The notes beneath the pieces were generated by a model, which did no database searches, had not been told where the DNA came from, and worked only from the letters and a program-made list of their open reading frames with translations. Both the position numbers and the translations under genes were made by a program. From positions 215,488 through 279,487 of the forward strand of contig NZ_CAJHCP010000011.1 of assembly GCF_904848625.1 (NCBI RefSeq): a DNA stretch of 64,000 nt, given 5' to 3'. Positions 1 through 8,646 of the stretch are shown one piece after another; positions within the stretch are counted from its first letter, which is position 1, and each line of letters starts with the position of its first letter. Origin of the DNA: Paraburkholderia metrosideri. GTDB taxonomy: Bacteria; Pseudomonadota; Gammaproteobacteria; Burkholderiales; Burkholderiaceae.

Positions 1-135
1 GACCACGTGTTCGTCGAAGAGCGCACGGTGGACGTACATATCAAGCGTCTGCGCGCGGCTCTGAAGCCGGCCGGGTGCGATGCTATGATCGAAACGGTGC
101 GCGGTAGCGGCTACCGGCTGGCGAAGAGCGCCTGA
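1..135 (+). CDS. phoB: PhoB response regulator, C-terminal end (5' truncated by window)
   Basis: The frame is open from the first base to TGA at 133-135, giving the last 44 residues of a protein. They include VDVHIKRLRAAL and ETVRGSGYRL, the recognition helix and C-terminal hairpin of an OmpR/PhoB-type winged-helix DNA-binding domain. PhoB activates phosphate-starvation genes when phosphorylated by PhoR. The identity rests on this C-terminus and on phoR starting 138 bp downstream on the same strand. The receiver domain lies outside the window. Another OmpR-family regulator cannot be formally excluded from 44 residues, but the phoR neighbour makes PhoB by far the best reading. Confidence 0.9.
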   Translation, partial: DHVFVEERTVDVHIKRLRAALKPAGCDAMIETVRGSGYRLAKSA

Positions 136-273
136 CAAACCGTCGCGGCGCGGGCTGGTTCTTACCGCTTGCGTCGCTCGGGTTGGGCAGATTCCCGGTA
201 CGTCATATTCGCCATGCGCAGGCGCGGCCAATCCAATTTCGGCGCGTGTGCTTTTCTCTTCGATCGCTAGACC

Positions 274-1587
274 ATGAACATCATCTGGGCGCGCTCCCTC
301 GTGTCGATCGTGCTGCTGGCAGTTCTTTGCGCAGTGGTCGGCGCACTCGTGAACGTCAAGGCAGCACTCGTCCTCGCGATCGTCATGCTGCTTGCACAGA
401 GCATTTTCAGCACCTTTCACAAGCAGCGGCTATGGCGTCTGCTCGACGCGCCGGTGTACGGCGAAGTGCCGAGCGCACCCGGCATCTGGGGCGAAATCTA
501 TTACCGTTTGCATAAGCTCGCGAAGCGTTGGCATGCGCAGGTGCGCCAGGTCGAGCAGCAGCATTCCCGTTTCATTCAGGCCATCCAGGCATCGCCGAAC
601 GGCGTGGCGATGCTCGACGATCATGACCAGATCGAATGGTGCAATGCCATTTCCGAGAGCCACTTCGGCCTCGATGCGAAGCGCGATCTGCGTCAGCACA
701 TTACGCATCTGGTGCGTCATCCCGACTTTGTCCGTTATCTGAATTCGCACCAGTATGAACAGATGCTGATCATGCGCGGGATGGGCGACAAGCGTCAGAA
801 CGTGCTGTCGGTGCAGGTGTTTCCTTACGGCGAGAATCGCAAGCTGGTGTTGTCGCAAGACATTACCGAGCTGGAACGTACCGATGCGATGCGCCGCGAT
901 TTTGTCGCCAACGTCTCGCATGAACTGAAGACGCCGCTCACCGTGCTGTCCGGTTTTCTGGAGACGATGCGCGAGTTGCCGCTGAGCGAAGCAGAGCGTT
1001 CGCGCTACCTCGAACTGATGGAGCAGCAGGCTTCACGCATGCGTCATATCGTCAGCGATCTGCTGGTGCTCGCGAAACTCGAAGGCGACAACAAGCCGCC
1101 GAGCGATCAGATGATCGACATGCGCGCAGTGCTGCGTCATTTGCGGGACGACGCCGAAAGCCTGTCGAGCGATCATCACAGGATCACGTTCGATACCGAC
1201 GAGGGGCTGACGGTCACCGGCGTCGAAACCGAAATTCTCAGCGCGTTAGGCAACCTCGTGACCAACGCGATTCGCTATACGCCGGACGGCGGTGCGATCA
1301 GGGTGAACTGGCATGCGCAAGGTGGCCACGCAGTGTTCTCCGTCACCGATACCGGTTTGGGCATTCCGGCTGCGGATATTCCGCGGCTGACCGAGCGCTT
1401 CTATCGCGTCGATCGCAGCCGTTCGCGCGATACCGGTGGCACGGGTTTGGGTTTGGCGATCGTCAAGCACGTGCTGCAGCGGCACGATGCGCAACTCGAC
1501 GTGAAGAGCGAAGAGGGACGCGGCAGCACGTTCACCGTGCGCTTCCCGGTGTATCGCACGGCGCGGCGGCAACCGGCGCCGGTTTGA
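274..1587 (+). CDS. phoR: PhoR phosphate regulon sensor histidine kinase
   Basis: This is an inner-membrane histidine kinase of 437 residues, the usual PhoR size. Two hydrophobic segments fill about residues 5-45, with almost no periplasmic loop, as in PhoR. A PAS-type region covers about 95-195. The HisKA phospho-acceptor motif is NVSHELKTPL with His216. The ATP-binding half shows the N box (LVTNAIRYTP), the G1 box (DTGLGIP) and the G2 box (GGTGLGLAIV). It phosphorylates PhoB at low phosphate and dephosphorylates it when phosphate is plentiful, acting with the Pst transporter, which is not in this window. It follows phoB by 138 bp and is probably co-transcribed. A rho-independent terminator lies 31 bp after the stop. 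Confidence 0.95.
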   Translation: MNIIWARSLVSIVLLAVLCAVVGALVNVKAALVLAIVMLLAQSIFSTFHKQRLWRLLDAPVYGEVPSAPGIWGEIYYRLHKLAKRWHAQVRQVEQQHSRFIQAIQASPNGVAMLDDHDQIEWCNAISESHFGLDAKRDLRQHITHLVRHPDFVRYLNSHQYEQMLIMRGMGDKRQNVLSVQVFPYGENRKLVLSQDITELERTDAMRRDFVANVSHELKTPLTVLSGFLETMRELPLSEAERSRYLELMEQQASRMRHIVSDLLVLAKLEGDNKPPSDQMIDMRAVLRHLRDDAESLSSDHHRITFDTDEGLTVTGVETEILSALGNLVTNAIRYTPDGGAIRVNWHAQGGHAVFSVTDTGLGIPAADIPRLTERFYRVDRSRSRDTGGTGLGLAIVKHVLQRHDAQLDVKSEEGRGSTFTVRFPVYRTARRQPAPV

Positions 1588-1618
1588 TAGTCGGGAACAC
1601 AGACGTCGACGCAAGAGA

Positions 1619-1645
1619 AAACCGCCTGAATAAGGCGGTTTTTTT
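1619..1645 (+). terminator. Rho-independent terminator after phoR
   Basis: The stem AACCGCCT/AGGCGGTT closes a short loop and is followed by a run of T. It lies between convergent phoR and ppk and is best oriented to stop phoR. Confidence 0.85.
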
Positions 1646-1700
1646 ATGCACGTCTCGAATCAGGATGCGCCAGTCTGAACGACGGGCGCGCATTCATCCT

Positions 1701-3764
1701 TCAAGGACAGAACTTCGTCAGCAGACTCATCTGCGCATTGCGCGACGACTTGCCGGGGCGGCGGCGACGATAGTGTCCATCGCTTTGCATCAGCCATGCC
1801 GATTGATTGTCACCGAGGAACGCCGATAGACCCTCTGCAATCACACGCCGCTTCAAACGCCGATTGTTGATCGGAAACGCGACTTCGACACGGCGGAAGA
1901 AGTTGCGGTCCATCCAGTCGGCACTCGACAGATAGACCTGTTCCTTGCCGTCGTCGTAGAAGTAGAAGATGCGGTGATGTTCGAGGAAGCGCCCGACGAT
2001 GGAACGCACCGTGATGTTCTCCGACAGCCCCGGTACACCCGGCTGCAGCGAACACACCCCTCGCACGATCAGATCGATCTTCACACCGGCCTGCGACGCC
2101 TCATACAACTCGGCGATCACCGTAGGCTCGAGCAGCGCATTCATCTTCGCGACGATGCGCGCCTTCTTGCCTGCGCGCGCATGCTCGGCTTCCGCACGAA
2201 TCGCTTCAACGAGTTTGGGATGCAGCGTGAACGGCGACTGCCACAACTCATGCAGCTTCAGCTCGCCGCCAATACCGGTCAACTGCTGGAACACGTGATG
2301 CACGTCTTCGCAGATTTTCTGGTCGGCGGTCATCAAACCGAAGTCGGTATAAAGGCGTGCGGTACGCGGATGATAGTTACCCGTGCCGAGGTGCACGTAG
2401 CGCTTGAGCGTCGTCTTGCCGCCCACCGACACGCGCCGCACGATCAGCATCATCTTCGCGTGGCACTTGTGGCCCACCACGCCGTACACCACGTGCGCGC
2501 CCACTGCTTCAAGCTGCGACGCCCAGTTGATATTGGTCTCTTCGTCGAAGCGCGCGAGCAACTCGACCACCACCGTGACTTCCTTGCCGTTGCGCGCGGC
2601 TTGCATCAGCGCGTCCATGAGCGGCGAGTCGGTGCCGGTACGGTAGATGGTCTGCTTGATCGCCACCACGTTCGGATCTTTGGCGGCCTGCAGCAGCAAT
2701 TCGAGCACCGGCTGGAAGCTCTCATACGGATGATGCAGCAGCACGTCGCCCTGATCGATCACGTCGAACATGCTCGCGCTATTGGCGACGCTCGGCGGAA
2801 TAGCGGGAATGTGCGGCACAAACTTCAGATCGGGCCGGTCGACCATTTCCGGCAATTGCATCAGCCGGACCAGATTGACCGGGCCGTTCGCGTAATAGCA
2901 GTCCTTGTTCGACAGACCGCTTTCGTCGAGCAGACGCCGCACGACATGCGCGGGCGTTTCGGCCGATACTTCGAGCCGCACCGCATTGCCCAGATGTCGC
3001 GCCGGCAATTCGCCCTGCAACGCGACGCGCAGATTGGTGATTTCGTCTTCGTCGACAAACAGTTCGCTATTACGCGTAATGCGGAACTGATTGCAACTGC
3101 GCACGACGAGGTTCGGAAACAGCTCGCCGACAAAGCGCTGCAACAGCGAGCTCAGCAGCACAAAGCCGTGTGGATAGCCCGACAGCCCCTGCGGCATGCG
3201 CACGAGCCGTGGCAACGCGCGCGGCGCCTGCACGATGCCCATCATCGCCTGGCGGCCGAATGCGTCTTTGCCTTCGAGTTCGACGACGAAGTTCAGGCTC
3301 TTGTTGAGCACACGCGGAAATGGATGCGCCGGATCGAGTCCGATCGGCGTGAGCACCGGCAGCAGTTCGTCGAAGAAATAATTGCGCGCCCATTCGGTCT
3401 GCGCTTCGTTCCACGCTTCCGTGCCGTGGAAATAGATGCCTTCGCCTTCGAGCGCGGGCAATACCGTGTCGTGCAACATGGTGTACTGACGATGCACGAG
3501 CTTTTGCGCACGCTCGACCACCAGGTCGTACACGTGCTGCAACGACATGCCGTCCGGCGACAATGCGCCGGGATTGTCGCGCATCTGCTCCTGCAGTCCG
3601 GCCATGCGGACTTCGAAGAATTCGTCGAGGTTACTACTGGTGATGCAGATGAAGCGCAAGCGTTCGAGCAAAGGGACGGCTGGGTCGGCAGCTTGTGCCA
3701 ACACACGCTCGTTGAAACCCAGAATGCCCAGTTCGCGATTCAAAAGGGGATAGCGGATGGACAT
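1701..3764 (-). CDS. ppk: Polyphosphate kinase PPK1
   Basis: This enzyme reversibly polymerises the gamma-phosphate of ATP into inorganic polyphosphate. With the start at MSIRYPLLNREL the protein has 687 residues, the normal PPK1 length. The frame is open 19 codons further upstream, but that stretch (to 3821) runs up to the candidate Pho box and does not look like PPK. The N-terminal domain shows the conserved LNRELGILGFNERVL and SSNLDEFFEVR. The two phospholipase D-like C-terminal domains include GHKCHAKMML and FLEHHRIFYF, which carry the autophosphorylated and conserved histidines. It is divergent from ppx with about 320 bp between the starts. The Pho-box-like site lies 64 bp upstream of this start. 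Confidence 0.93.
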   Translation of the reverse strand: MSIRYPLLNRELGILGFNERVLAQAADPAVPLLERLRFICITSSNLDEFFEVRMAGLQEQMRDNPGALSPDGMSLQHVYDLVVERAQKLVHRQYTMLHDTVLPALEGEGIYFHGTEAWNEAQTEWARNYFFDELLPVLTPIGLDPAHPFPRVLNKSLNFVVELEGKDAFGRQAMMGIVQAPRALPRLVRMPQGLSGYPHGFVLLSSLLQRFVGELFPNLVVRSCNQFRITRNSELFVDEDEITNLRVALQGELPARHLGNAVRLEVSAETPAHVVRRLLDESGLSNKDCYYANGPVNLVRLMQLPEMVDRPDLKFVPHIPAIPPSVANSASMFDVIDQGDVLLHHPYESFQPVLELLLQAAKDPNVVAIKQTIYRTGTDSPLMDALMQAARNGKEVTVVVELLARFDEETNINWASQLEAVGAHVVYGVVGHKCHAKMMLIVRRVSVGGKTTLKRYVHLGTGNYHPRTARLYTDFGLMTADQKICEDVHHVFQQLTGIGGELKLHELWQSPFTLHPKLVEAIRAEAEHARAGKKARIVAKMNALLEPTVIAELYEASQAGVKIDLIVRGVCSLQPGVPGLSENITVRSIVGRFLEHHRIFYFYDDGKEQVYLSSADWMDRNFFRRVEVAFPINNRRLKRRVIAEGLSAFLGDNQSAWLMQSDGHYRRRRPGKSSRNAQMSLLTKFCP

Positions 3765-3827
3765 CGGCAGCGAGAATGGAATGTCAGGAAGAGAGGCGGA
3801 AAGACGCTCGGAAATTCTCACAATATG

Positions 3828-3845
3828 ATGACGTTGTTATGACAT
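3828..3845 (-). promoter_or_regulatory. Candidate Pho box upstream of ppk
   Basis: Read on the minus strand the sequence is ATGTCAT-AACA-ACGTCAT: two near-identical 7-mers separated by 4 bp. This matches the CTGTCAT-N4-CTGTCAT layout bound by PhoB dimers. It points towards ppk. Function is inferred from motif, position and the neighbouring phoBR genes. Confidence 0.6.
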
Positions 3846-4085
3846 TCTCGATTTTTTTATTCTACGCTTGAATCGTTGCGTGTCGTCAATATGACGCAGT
3901 GGTTATGGGATCATCGGGCACCCCCATTGCTGCGAGGTGACATCGTGAGGCCCGGTACGCTTAGAATGGCGTCTTTGAATAGCGCGGCCGGCCACAAGAC
4001 GCCCAAAGCACCGGGTCGACGTCCGGCGCCTTTGTCTTCGTCGCCCACCGCCGCCGCGCTCGCGCGCATGGAGTCCGCTTACCCG

Positions 4086-5597
4086 ATGGTCAATACCCCA
4101 CAACTCCTCGCCGCCGTCGACCTTGGCTCGAACAGCTTCCGTCTGATCGTCGGCCGGGTCGAGGAAACCGAGGCGGGCAGCCAGATTTATCAGGTCGATG
4201 CGCTGCGTGAACCGGTGCGTCTTGCCGCTGGTCTGTCGCGCGACAAGATGCTCGATCGTGCGTCGCAGGTGCGTGGCTGGGACGCGCTGAAGCGTTTCGG
4301 CGAACGTCTGCGCGACTTTCATCCCGATCACGTGCGCGCGGTCGCGACCAACACGTTGCGCATCGCCAAGAACGCGGGCGAGTTTCTCGGGGAGGCGCAG
4401 GCCGCGTTGGGTTTTCCGATCGAAGTGATTGCCGGGCGTGAAGAAGCGCGCCTGATTTATGCGGGCGCGGCACACTCCGTGCCGGCCAGCCCGGGCAAGC
4501 GTCTGGTGGTCGATATCGGCGGCGGGTCGACGGAATTCATCATCGGCTCGCACTACACGCCGATCAAGATGGAGAGCCTGTACATCGGTTGCGTGAGCCA
4601 TAGCCGTGCATTTTTCCCGGCCGGTAATGTCGACGAATACACGATGCGCCAGGCCGAACTCGCCGCGGGCCGCGAAATCCAGATCATCTCTGCCGAGTAC
4701 AAGAAAACCGGCTGGGAGCAGGCGATCGGCTCGTCGGGCACCGCGCGCGCGTTGGCTGAACTGGTTGAGGCGAATGGTTTCAACGATCCGGGCATCACGC
4801 ACGGTATCTCGCGCGGCGGTCTCGAGCGGCTCAAGCGGGCATTGATCAAGGCAGAGAACGTCAACCGGTTGAAGCTGGTTGCGTTGAAAGGCGATCGCAT
4901 TCCGGTGCTCGCGGGCGGTCTGTCGATCATGATCGCGGTGTTCGACGAACTCGGCGTCGATTACGTGGACACCACCGACGGCGCGCTGCGCCTCGGCGTG
5001 CTGTACGACCTGCTGGGCCGTTCGCAGCACGAAGATATGCGCACGGTGACGGTGGAAGGCTTCATGCGCCGCTATGGCGTGGATCGTCCGCAGGCGGCGC
5101 GGATCGGCGAATTGTCGGCGAGCTTTTACGACCAGTTCGCGGAACCCGACGAAGAGCGCCGGGTGGAAAACCGGATGTTTATCAACTGGGCGGCGTCGCT
5201 GCATGAAATCGGGCTGTCGATTTCACATAGCGCGTACCACAAGCATTCGGCCTACATTACGAGTAATGCCGACATGCCGGGCTTCTCCCGCACTGATCAG
5301 GCGCGGCTCGCGGCGCTCGTGCTGGGTCACGCAGGCAAACTCGGCAAGCTGTCGCAAACGCGCGAGGTGGAGTGGCCGTTGCTGTTCTGTCTGCGACTCG
5401 CGGCGCTGCTATGCCGTCGTCGTGCGGATGTCGGATTGCCAGGTATTGCGGTCGCGCAGGTCAATGGCGGGTACGAAGTGCGCTTGCCGAACGAGTGGGT
5501 CGCCAATAATCCGTTGACCGATTACAGCCTGATTCAGGAAGCGGCGGAGTGGGAAAAGGTCGGCATTCCGTATCGCGTGGTTTATACGGACGAGTGA
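4086..5597 (+). CDS. ppx: Exopolyphosphatase (Ppx/GppA family)
   Basis: The enzyme removes terminal phosphates from polyphosphate, the reverse of PPK. The predicted product has 503 residues from MVNTPQLLAAVDLG, close to the usual Ppx length. The frame is open up to 3876, but that extra 70 residues is low-complexity and lies before the actin-like fold, so the later ATG is preferred. The ATPase-fold phosphate loops are visible as DLGSNSFRLIVGR near the N-terminus and DIGGGSTEFIIG at about residues 141-152. The C-terminal HD-like helical domain includes HEIGLSISHSAYHKHS. The pairing with divergent ppk is common in Burkholderia and relatives. Guanosine pentaphosphatase activity is possible from the family. 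Confidence 0.93.
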   Translation: MVNTPQLLAAVDLGSNSFRLIVGRVEETEAGSQIYQVDALREPVRLAAGLSRDKMLDRASQVRGWDALKRFGERLRDFHPDHVRAVATNTLRIAKNAGEFLGEAQAALGFPIEVIAGREEARLIYAGAAHSVPASPGKRLVVDIGGGSTEFIIGSHYTPIKMESLYIGCVSHSRAFFPAGNVDEYTMRQAELAAGREIQIISAEYKKTGWEQAIGSSGTARALAELVEANGFNDPGITHGISRGGLERLKRALIKAENVNRLKLVALKGDRIPVLAGGLSIMIAVFDELGVDYVDTTDGALRLGVLYDLLGRSQHEDMRTVTVEGFMRRYGVDRPQAARIGELSASFYDQFAEPDEERRVENRMFINWAASLHEIGLSISHSAYHKHSAYITSNADMPGFSRTDQARLAALVLGHAGKLGKLSQTREVEWPLLFCLRLAALLCRRRADVGLPGIAVAQVNGGYEVRLPNEWVANNPLTDYSLIQEAAEWEKVGIPYRVVYTDE

Positions 5598-5625
5598 AGC
5601 TTTTGCGCATCACGCGTGAATGGAG

Positions 5626-5648
5626 AGCCCGGTTTTACCGGGCTTTTC
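5626..5648. terminator. Rho-independent terminator between ppx and olsB
   Basis: The stem AGCCCGG/CCGGGCT with loop TTTTA is followed by TTTTC on the plus strand. The two genes are convergent, so it may serve both. Confidence 0.75.
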
Positions 5649-5681
5649 TACGTGTATCGCGGCGTGGTTAATACCGCGTGG

Positions 5682-6482
5682 TCATTCGCCGAGGAAGTGA
5701 CGCGCATAACGCGCGTTGATATCGGACAGTCGGAATAGCGTCAGAAAGTCTGCGGTATTGAAGTCAGGATCCCATGCCGGCGCACCGCAGATCTTCGCGC
5801 CGATCCGCAGATAGCCCTTCACGAGCGGCGGTGCCGCGACTTCGACGCCGGTCTGCAATTCGTCGAGCGGCAGCGGCGTATGCGGGAACGCGCGATATTC
5901 CGGCGACGTCAGCGCCGTGTCGCGCAACGAGCAGTAAAGATTCGCCGCGTAATGACCGCCGTCCACCATCCCGACGCTCGCGCAACCCAGCATCGTCTCG
6001 TAGCCATTGTGTTTCATATACGCGGCGAGTCCGGCCCACAGCGACATGATCACTGAGCCGCTGCGATAGTCGGGATGCACGCACGAACGGCCCACTTCAA
6101 CCATCTTCGCGCGCAGGTGCGTGAGGCGCGATACGTCGAACTCGCTTTCCGCATACAGGCGGCCGATGCGCGCGGCCTGATGCGGCGGCAATGCGCGATA
6201 CGTGCCGACCACCTTCAGCGTGTCGAGATCGCGCACCAGCAGATGATCGCAGTACGAATCGAATGCATCGACGTCCAGACCTGCGGGACCTGTCAGGCGT
6301 GCGCCCATTTCGTCGGCGAATACACGGTAGCGCAGACGCTGCGCTTCACGAAGCTCGTCGTCGGTGCGTGCCCACGTGACTTGCAGGCGATGTTGCGCGG
6401 TGACCGTTTCCTCGGCGCGCGGCAAACTGCGCGTGTCGAAGATCGAAGCGAGGGGCAGGGTAGACGTCGGCAGTTCTCGCAT
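5682..6482 (-). CDS. olsB: OlsB-like L-ornithine N-alpha-acyltransferase (GNAT fold)
   Basis: OlsB transfers a 3-hydroxyacyl chain from acyl carrier protein to ornithine, the first step of phosphorus-free ornithine lipid synthesis. The 266-residue product carries the hallmark LRYRVFADEMGA, FDSYCDHLLVRD, VEVGRSCVHPDYR and GCASVGMVDGGHYAAN stretches of the hemolysin-like/OlsB acyltransferase family. I place the start at MRELPTST, which has AGGA 10 bp upstream; a longer open frame to 6653 has no comparable ribosome-binding site. OlsA, the second acyltransferase, is not in the window. The setting beside phoBR, ppk and ppx, and a Pho-box-like sequence about 80 bp upstream, suggest induction on phosphate limitation. 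Substrate specificity is inferred from family only. Confidence 0.85.
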   Translation of the reverse strand: MRELPTSTLPLASIFDTRSLPRAEETVTAQHRLQVTWARTDDELREAQRLRYRVFADEMGARLTGPAGLDVDAFDSYCDHLLVRDLDTLKVVGTYRALPPHQAARIGRLYAESEFDVSRLTHLRAKMVEVGRSCVHPDYRSGSVIMSLWAGLAAYMKHNGYETMLGCASVGMVDGGHYAANLYCSLRDTALTSPEYRAFPHTPLPLDELQTGVEVAAPPLVKGYLRIGAKICGAPAWDPDFNTADFLTLFRLSDINARYARHFLGE

Positions 6483-6561
6483 TGGGGGTCCTGTTCGAAA
6501 AAAGTAAGGTTTCTTTTTTCGCCAATGTAGTAACGCCTGGTGACGCTCGCATGGCAAAGCC

Positions 6562-6579
6562 ATGACGATTGAATGACCT
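6562..6579 (-). promoter_or_regulatory. Candidate Pho box upstream of olsB
   Basis: On the minus strand the sequence reads AGGTCAT-TCAA-TCGTCAT, so GTCAT recurs at exactly 11 bp. This is the same register as the ppk site and the PhoB consensus. It lies 80 bp before the chosen olsB start. Confidence 0.55.
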
Positions 6580-6726
6580 CGTGTAAGCCGCGTGCGTGGG
6601 GCTTGTAATGTTGAGGAGAGATTTCCCGGACGTTGTTTTTGCGCGACCGGCAACGGGGGACCGAGATTCGCTAGCCGTGCCCCGGACCGGTACGGGCGTC
6701 TTTCTCACGCCCGCATTCGATCTAAC

Positions 6727-7185
6727 TCAGATCAGATCGGGGCTCATCGCCGCGCGCAAGACGGCTTGCTCGCCGCCGTCGCGCTCGCGGCTCGCGATCC
6801 ACCACACGCCCGCTTTTTTCAGCGGCCAACTTGCGTTGCTGTTGCCGAGCAGTCGCGCGGCGACGTGGCCGAGCGTCGGTTGATGGCCGACGATCACGAC
6901 CGTCTGCGCGATGCCATTCGGCCAGCCCGCAGCGTTGAGGACATCATCGGCACTCGCGTTGGGGGCAAGTTCACGCACTACGCGATACTGGTCGCTCAGC
7001 GTTTCGGCGGTCTGGATCGTGCGCACAGCGGGGCTCGCGAGAACCACAGCGTCGGCGGGCAAACGGGTGCGCAGCCACTTGGCGACGTTCTGCGCCTGTT
7101 TGCGGCCGCGAGTCGTGAGTGCGCGGGCGAGATCGCTGGCGGCGTAGTCGTCGGCTTCGGCGTGACGCCAGAGAATCAGATCCAT
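6727..7185 (-). CDS. sixA: SixA-type phosphohistidine phosphatase
   Basis: This is a 152-residue member of the histidine phosphatase (phosphoglycerate mutase-like) superfamily in its short SixA form. The catalytic RHA motif is at residues 7-9 (LILWRHAEADDYA), a second arginine is in LASPAVRTIQTAETL, and the late histidine is in VVIVGHQPTLG. In enterobacteria SixA dephosphorylates histidines on signalling or nitrogen-PTS proteins. The partner here is unknown. It lies upstream of olsB on the same strand with a 240-bp gap, so co-transcription is possible but not shown. Confidence 0.88.
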   Translation of the reverse strand: MDLILWRHAEADDYAASDLARALTTRGRKQAQNVAKWLRTRLPADAVVLASPAVRTIQTAETLSDQYRVVRELAPNASADDVLNAAGWPNGIAQTVVIVGHQPTLGHVAARLLGNSNASWPLKKAGVWWIASRERDGGEQAVLRAAMSPDLI

Positions 7186-7391
7186 GCGTGTCTCCTTGAC
7201 TCTGTTTTGCAGCGCATCAGTGAGTGTCGTTACTCAGGTCACGGTGGTCACTGTGCGCCAGTTTGAATGACTGTCGCATGCGGGCCCGGGTGGCCGCAAG
7301 GTTTGGTCGGATAGATGGGCGGTGACGGCGCTATAAATGCGGGTACCTGAAGCATCCGACATGGATCGCGCGAACCCGGCAAGTGGCGCGT

Positions 7392-7432
7392 AAAAAAGCA
7401 AAAACCCGCGAAGCCGGAGGCTACGCGGGTTT
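7392..7432 (-). terminator. Terminator downstream of tRNA-Pro
   Basis: On the minus strand ACCCGCGTAGCC/GGCTTCGCGGGT forms a long stem with a 3-nt loop, followed by two T runs. It begins about 15 bp after the tRNA. Confidence 0.85.
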
Positions 7433-7446
7433 CGTATTGCTTTTCG

Positions 7447-7523
7447 TGGTCGGAGCGAAAGGATTCGAACCTTCGACCCTCTGATCCCAAATCAGATGCG
7501 CTACCAGGCTGCGCTACGCTCCG
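7447..7523 (-). tRNA. tRNA-Pro (anticodon TGG)
   Basis: The gene is 77 nt with encoded CCA. The acceptor stem is CGGAGCG/CGCTCCG, the anticodon arm CTGAT-TTGGGAT-ATCAG-like with anticodon TGG, and the T loop TTCGAAT. The apparent reading frame that crosses it is a shadow. Confidence 0.96.
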
Positions 7524-7607
7524 ACGAAGGCAGGATAATAGAGGCATGACGGGCCGGAGTCAACCACGAATTGCATCGGACGTAAAAAGAGTTCGATGCT
7601 GCCGCTT

Positions 7608-7766
7608 TTATATGCGGCCCATCAGCAGAAGGATGATCACAATGATCAGCACGACGCCGAGCAGGCCGGTCGGCCGATAGCCCCAGCCGCTGCTGTACGG
7701 CCAGCTCGGCAGCGCGCCGATCAGCAGCAGGATGAGCACGATAAGCAGGATGGTTCCGATGGTCAT
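7608..7766 (-). CDS. DUF3309-type small membrane protein
   Basis: This 52-residue protein is almost entirely hydrophobic: a first segment after MTIGTILLIVLILLLIG and a second ending in VVLIIVIILLLMGRI, with a tryptophan/tyrosine-rich turn (LPSWPYSSGWGY) between them. That pattern matches DUF3309, a family of tiny proteobacterial membrane proteins of unknown role. The start at 7766 has a strong ribosome-binding site (AGGGAGA). It probably forms a two-helix hairpin in the inner membrane. It stands alone just upstream of tRNA-Pro on the same strand. Confidence 0.85.
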   Translation of the reverse strand: MTIGTILLIVLILLLIGALPSWPYSSGWGYRPTGLLGVVLIIVIILLLMGRI

Positions 7767-8294
7767 TGTCGAGTCTCCCTGTCTGGCCCTCGGGATGGCT
7801 GGGCCGCGTCGCCGGTTGGTCCGGCGCGTAAGCGCCGGGACAATTGACGCGCTTCTCAATGCGCGCCTTGCCGTCGATCATCAGCAAGGCATGTGCCTAT
7901 CAGGGCGGTAACGGGGACGGCCGGCAGAGAGCGGTGTCGGGTGCGCGACGAGGCATTGATATGGGCGTTGGCGTTGCAATGAACTGGCGCTGAACAGGAA
8001 GAATTTGCGCGCGTTCCGTGTTGTCTGGTTTTGGTTGGCCACGCGGCCATGCGCCAAAGTGACGGACCGCGCTCGTGTCCGCCATCGGTCTAGCGAAGCG
8101 ACTCACGAACGAAGCAGCCAGGCAACGAAACGGCGACCACGCGCGTTGCGCGATCGGATGTCGGCGCATCGATCAATGAATGCGCCGACGTGATGATCGA
8201 GGTCGACACGACTTGTCTCCGGCATTCACGCCGCTCCGCAGGTGCCCGCGTTGTGAAGCATCACAGCAACGTAAGCGGAAATCTCTCTAATCAC
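7767..8294. other. Intergenic stretch with no supported gene
   Basis: Frames open in this stretch have no ribosome-binding site, no recognisable motif and an arginine-rich shadow-like composition. I see no RNA gene or repeat here. Confidence 0.5.
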
Positions 8295-8474
8295 TCAATG
8301 CCGCGGCCGCTTCCAATGCGGCATATGCATGTTCTGATGAGTCAGCCAGTGATGCAGCATTCCCTCGCCGTCATGTTCACGCCGGTAAGTTCTCGATTCG
8401 AAAATCGACAGCGCGAACAGCACGGCCAGACCTATTGCGAGCCCGACCAGACCCGCGATCGTTTCAGCGTCCAT
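8295..8474 (-). CDS. Small membrane protein with His/Met-rich tail (59 aa)
   Basis: Reading the minus strand from the ATG at 8474 gives a 59-residue protein. The N-terminal half, after MDAETIAGL, is one clear membrane helix (VGLAIGLAVLFALSIF). The C-terminal half is hydrophilic and unusually rich in histidine and methionine (HHWLTHQNMHMPHWKRPRH). The start is preceded by AGGAGA at a good distance, and no competing gene occupies either strand. I do not recognise the family. The His/Met cluster would suit metal binding, perhaps copper, but that is only inference. The small size means automated annotation may omit it. Confidence 0.65.
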   Translation of the reverse strand: MDAETIAGLVGLAIGLAVLFALSIFESRTYRREHDGEGMLHHWLTHQNMHMPHWKRPRH

Positions 8475-8646
8475 GGCAGTCTCCTATGACATGTGGCTGT
8501 GACTTTCATAGTAGGTCACGCATCACGAAATGGGAGGGATGAACCGCGTGTCGCGCATCGCGGATGGGGCTTTACAGGTAGACTCTCCGCGCCCGGCTTT
8601 CCATCTGGTTGCCGTTGTCCGATTCTGTCTGGAGAGACGACTGTCT

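Noticed and set aside
1974..3842. 622-codon frame antisense to ppk
   Set aside because: His/Arg-rich antisense shadow of ppk.
7248..7547. A 99-codon frame crossing the tRNA-Pro gene
   Set aside because: Its sequence (VAQPGSASDLGSEGRRFES) is a translation of the tRNA and it has no ribosome-binding site.
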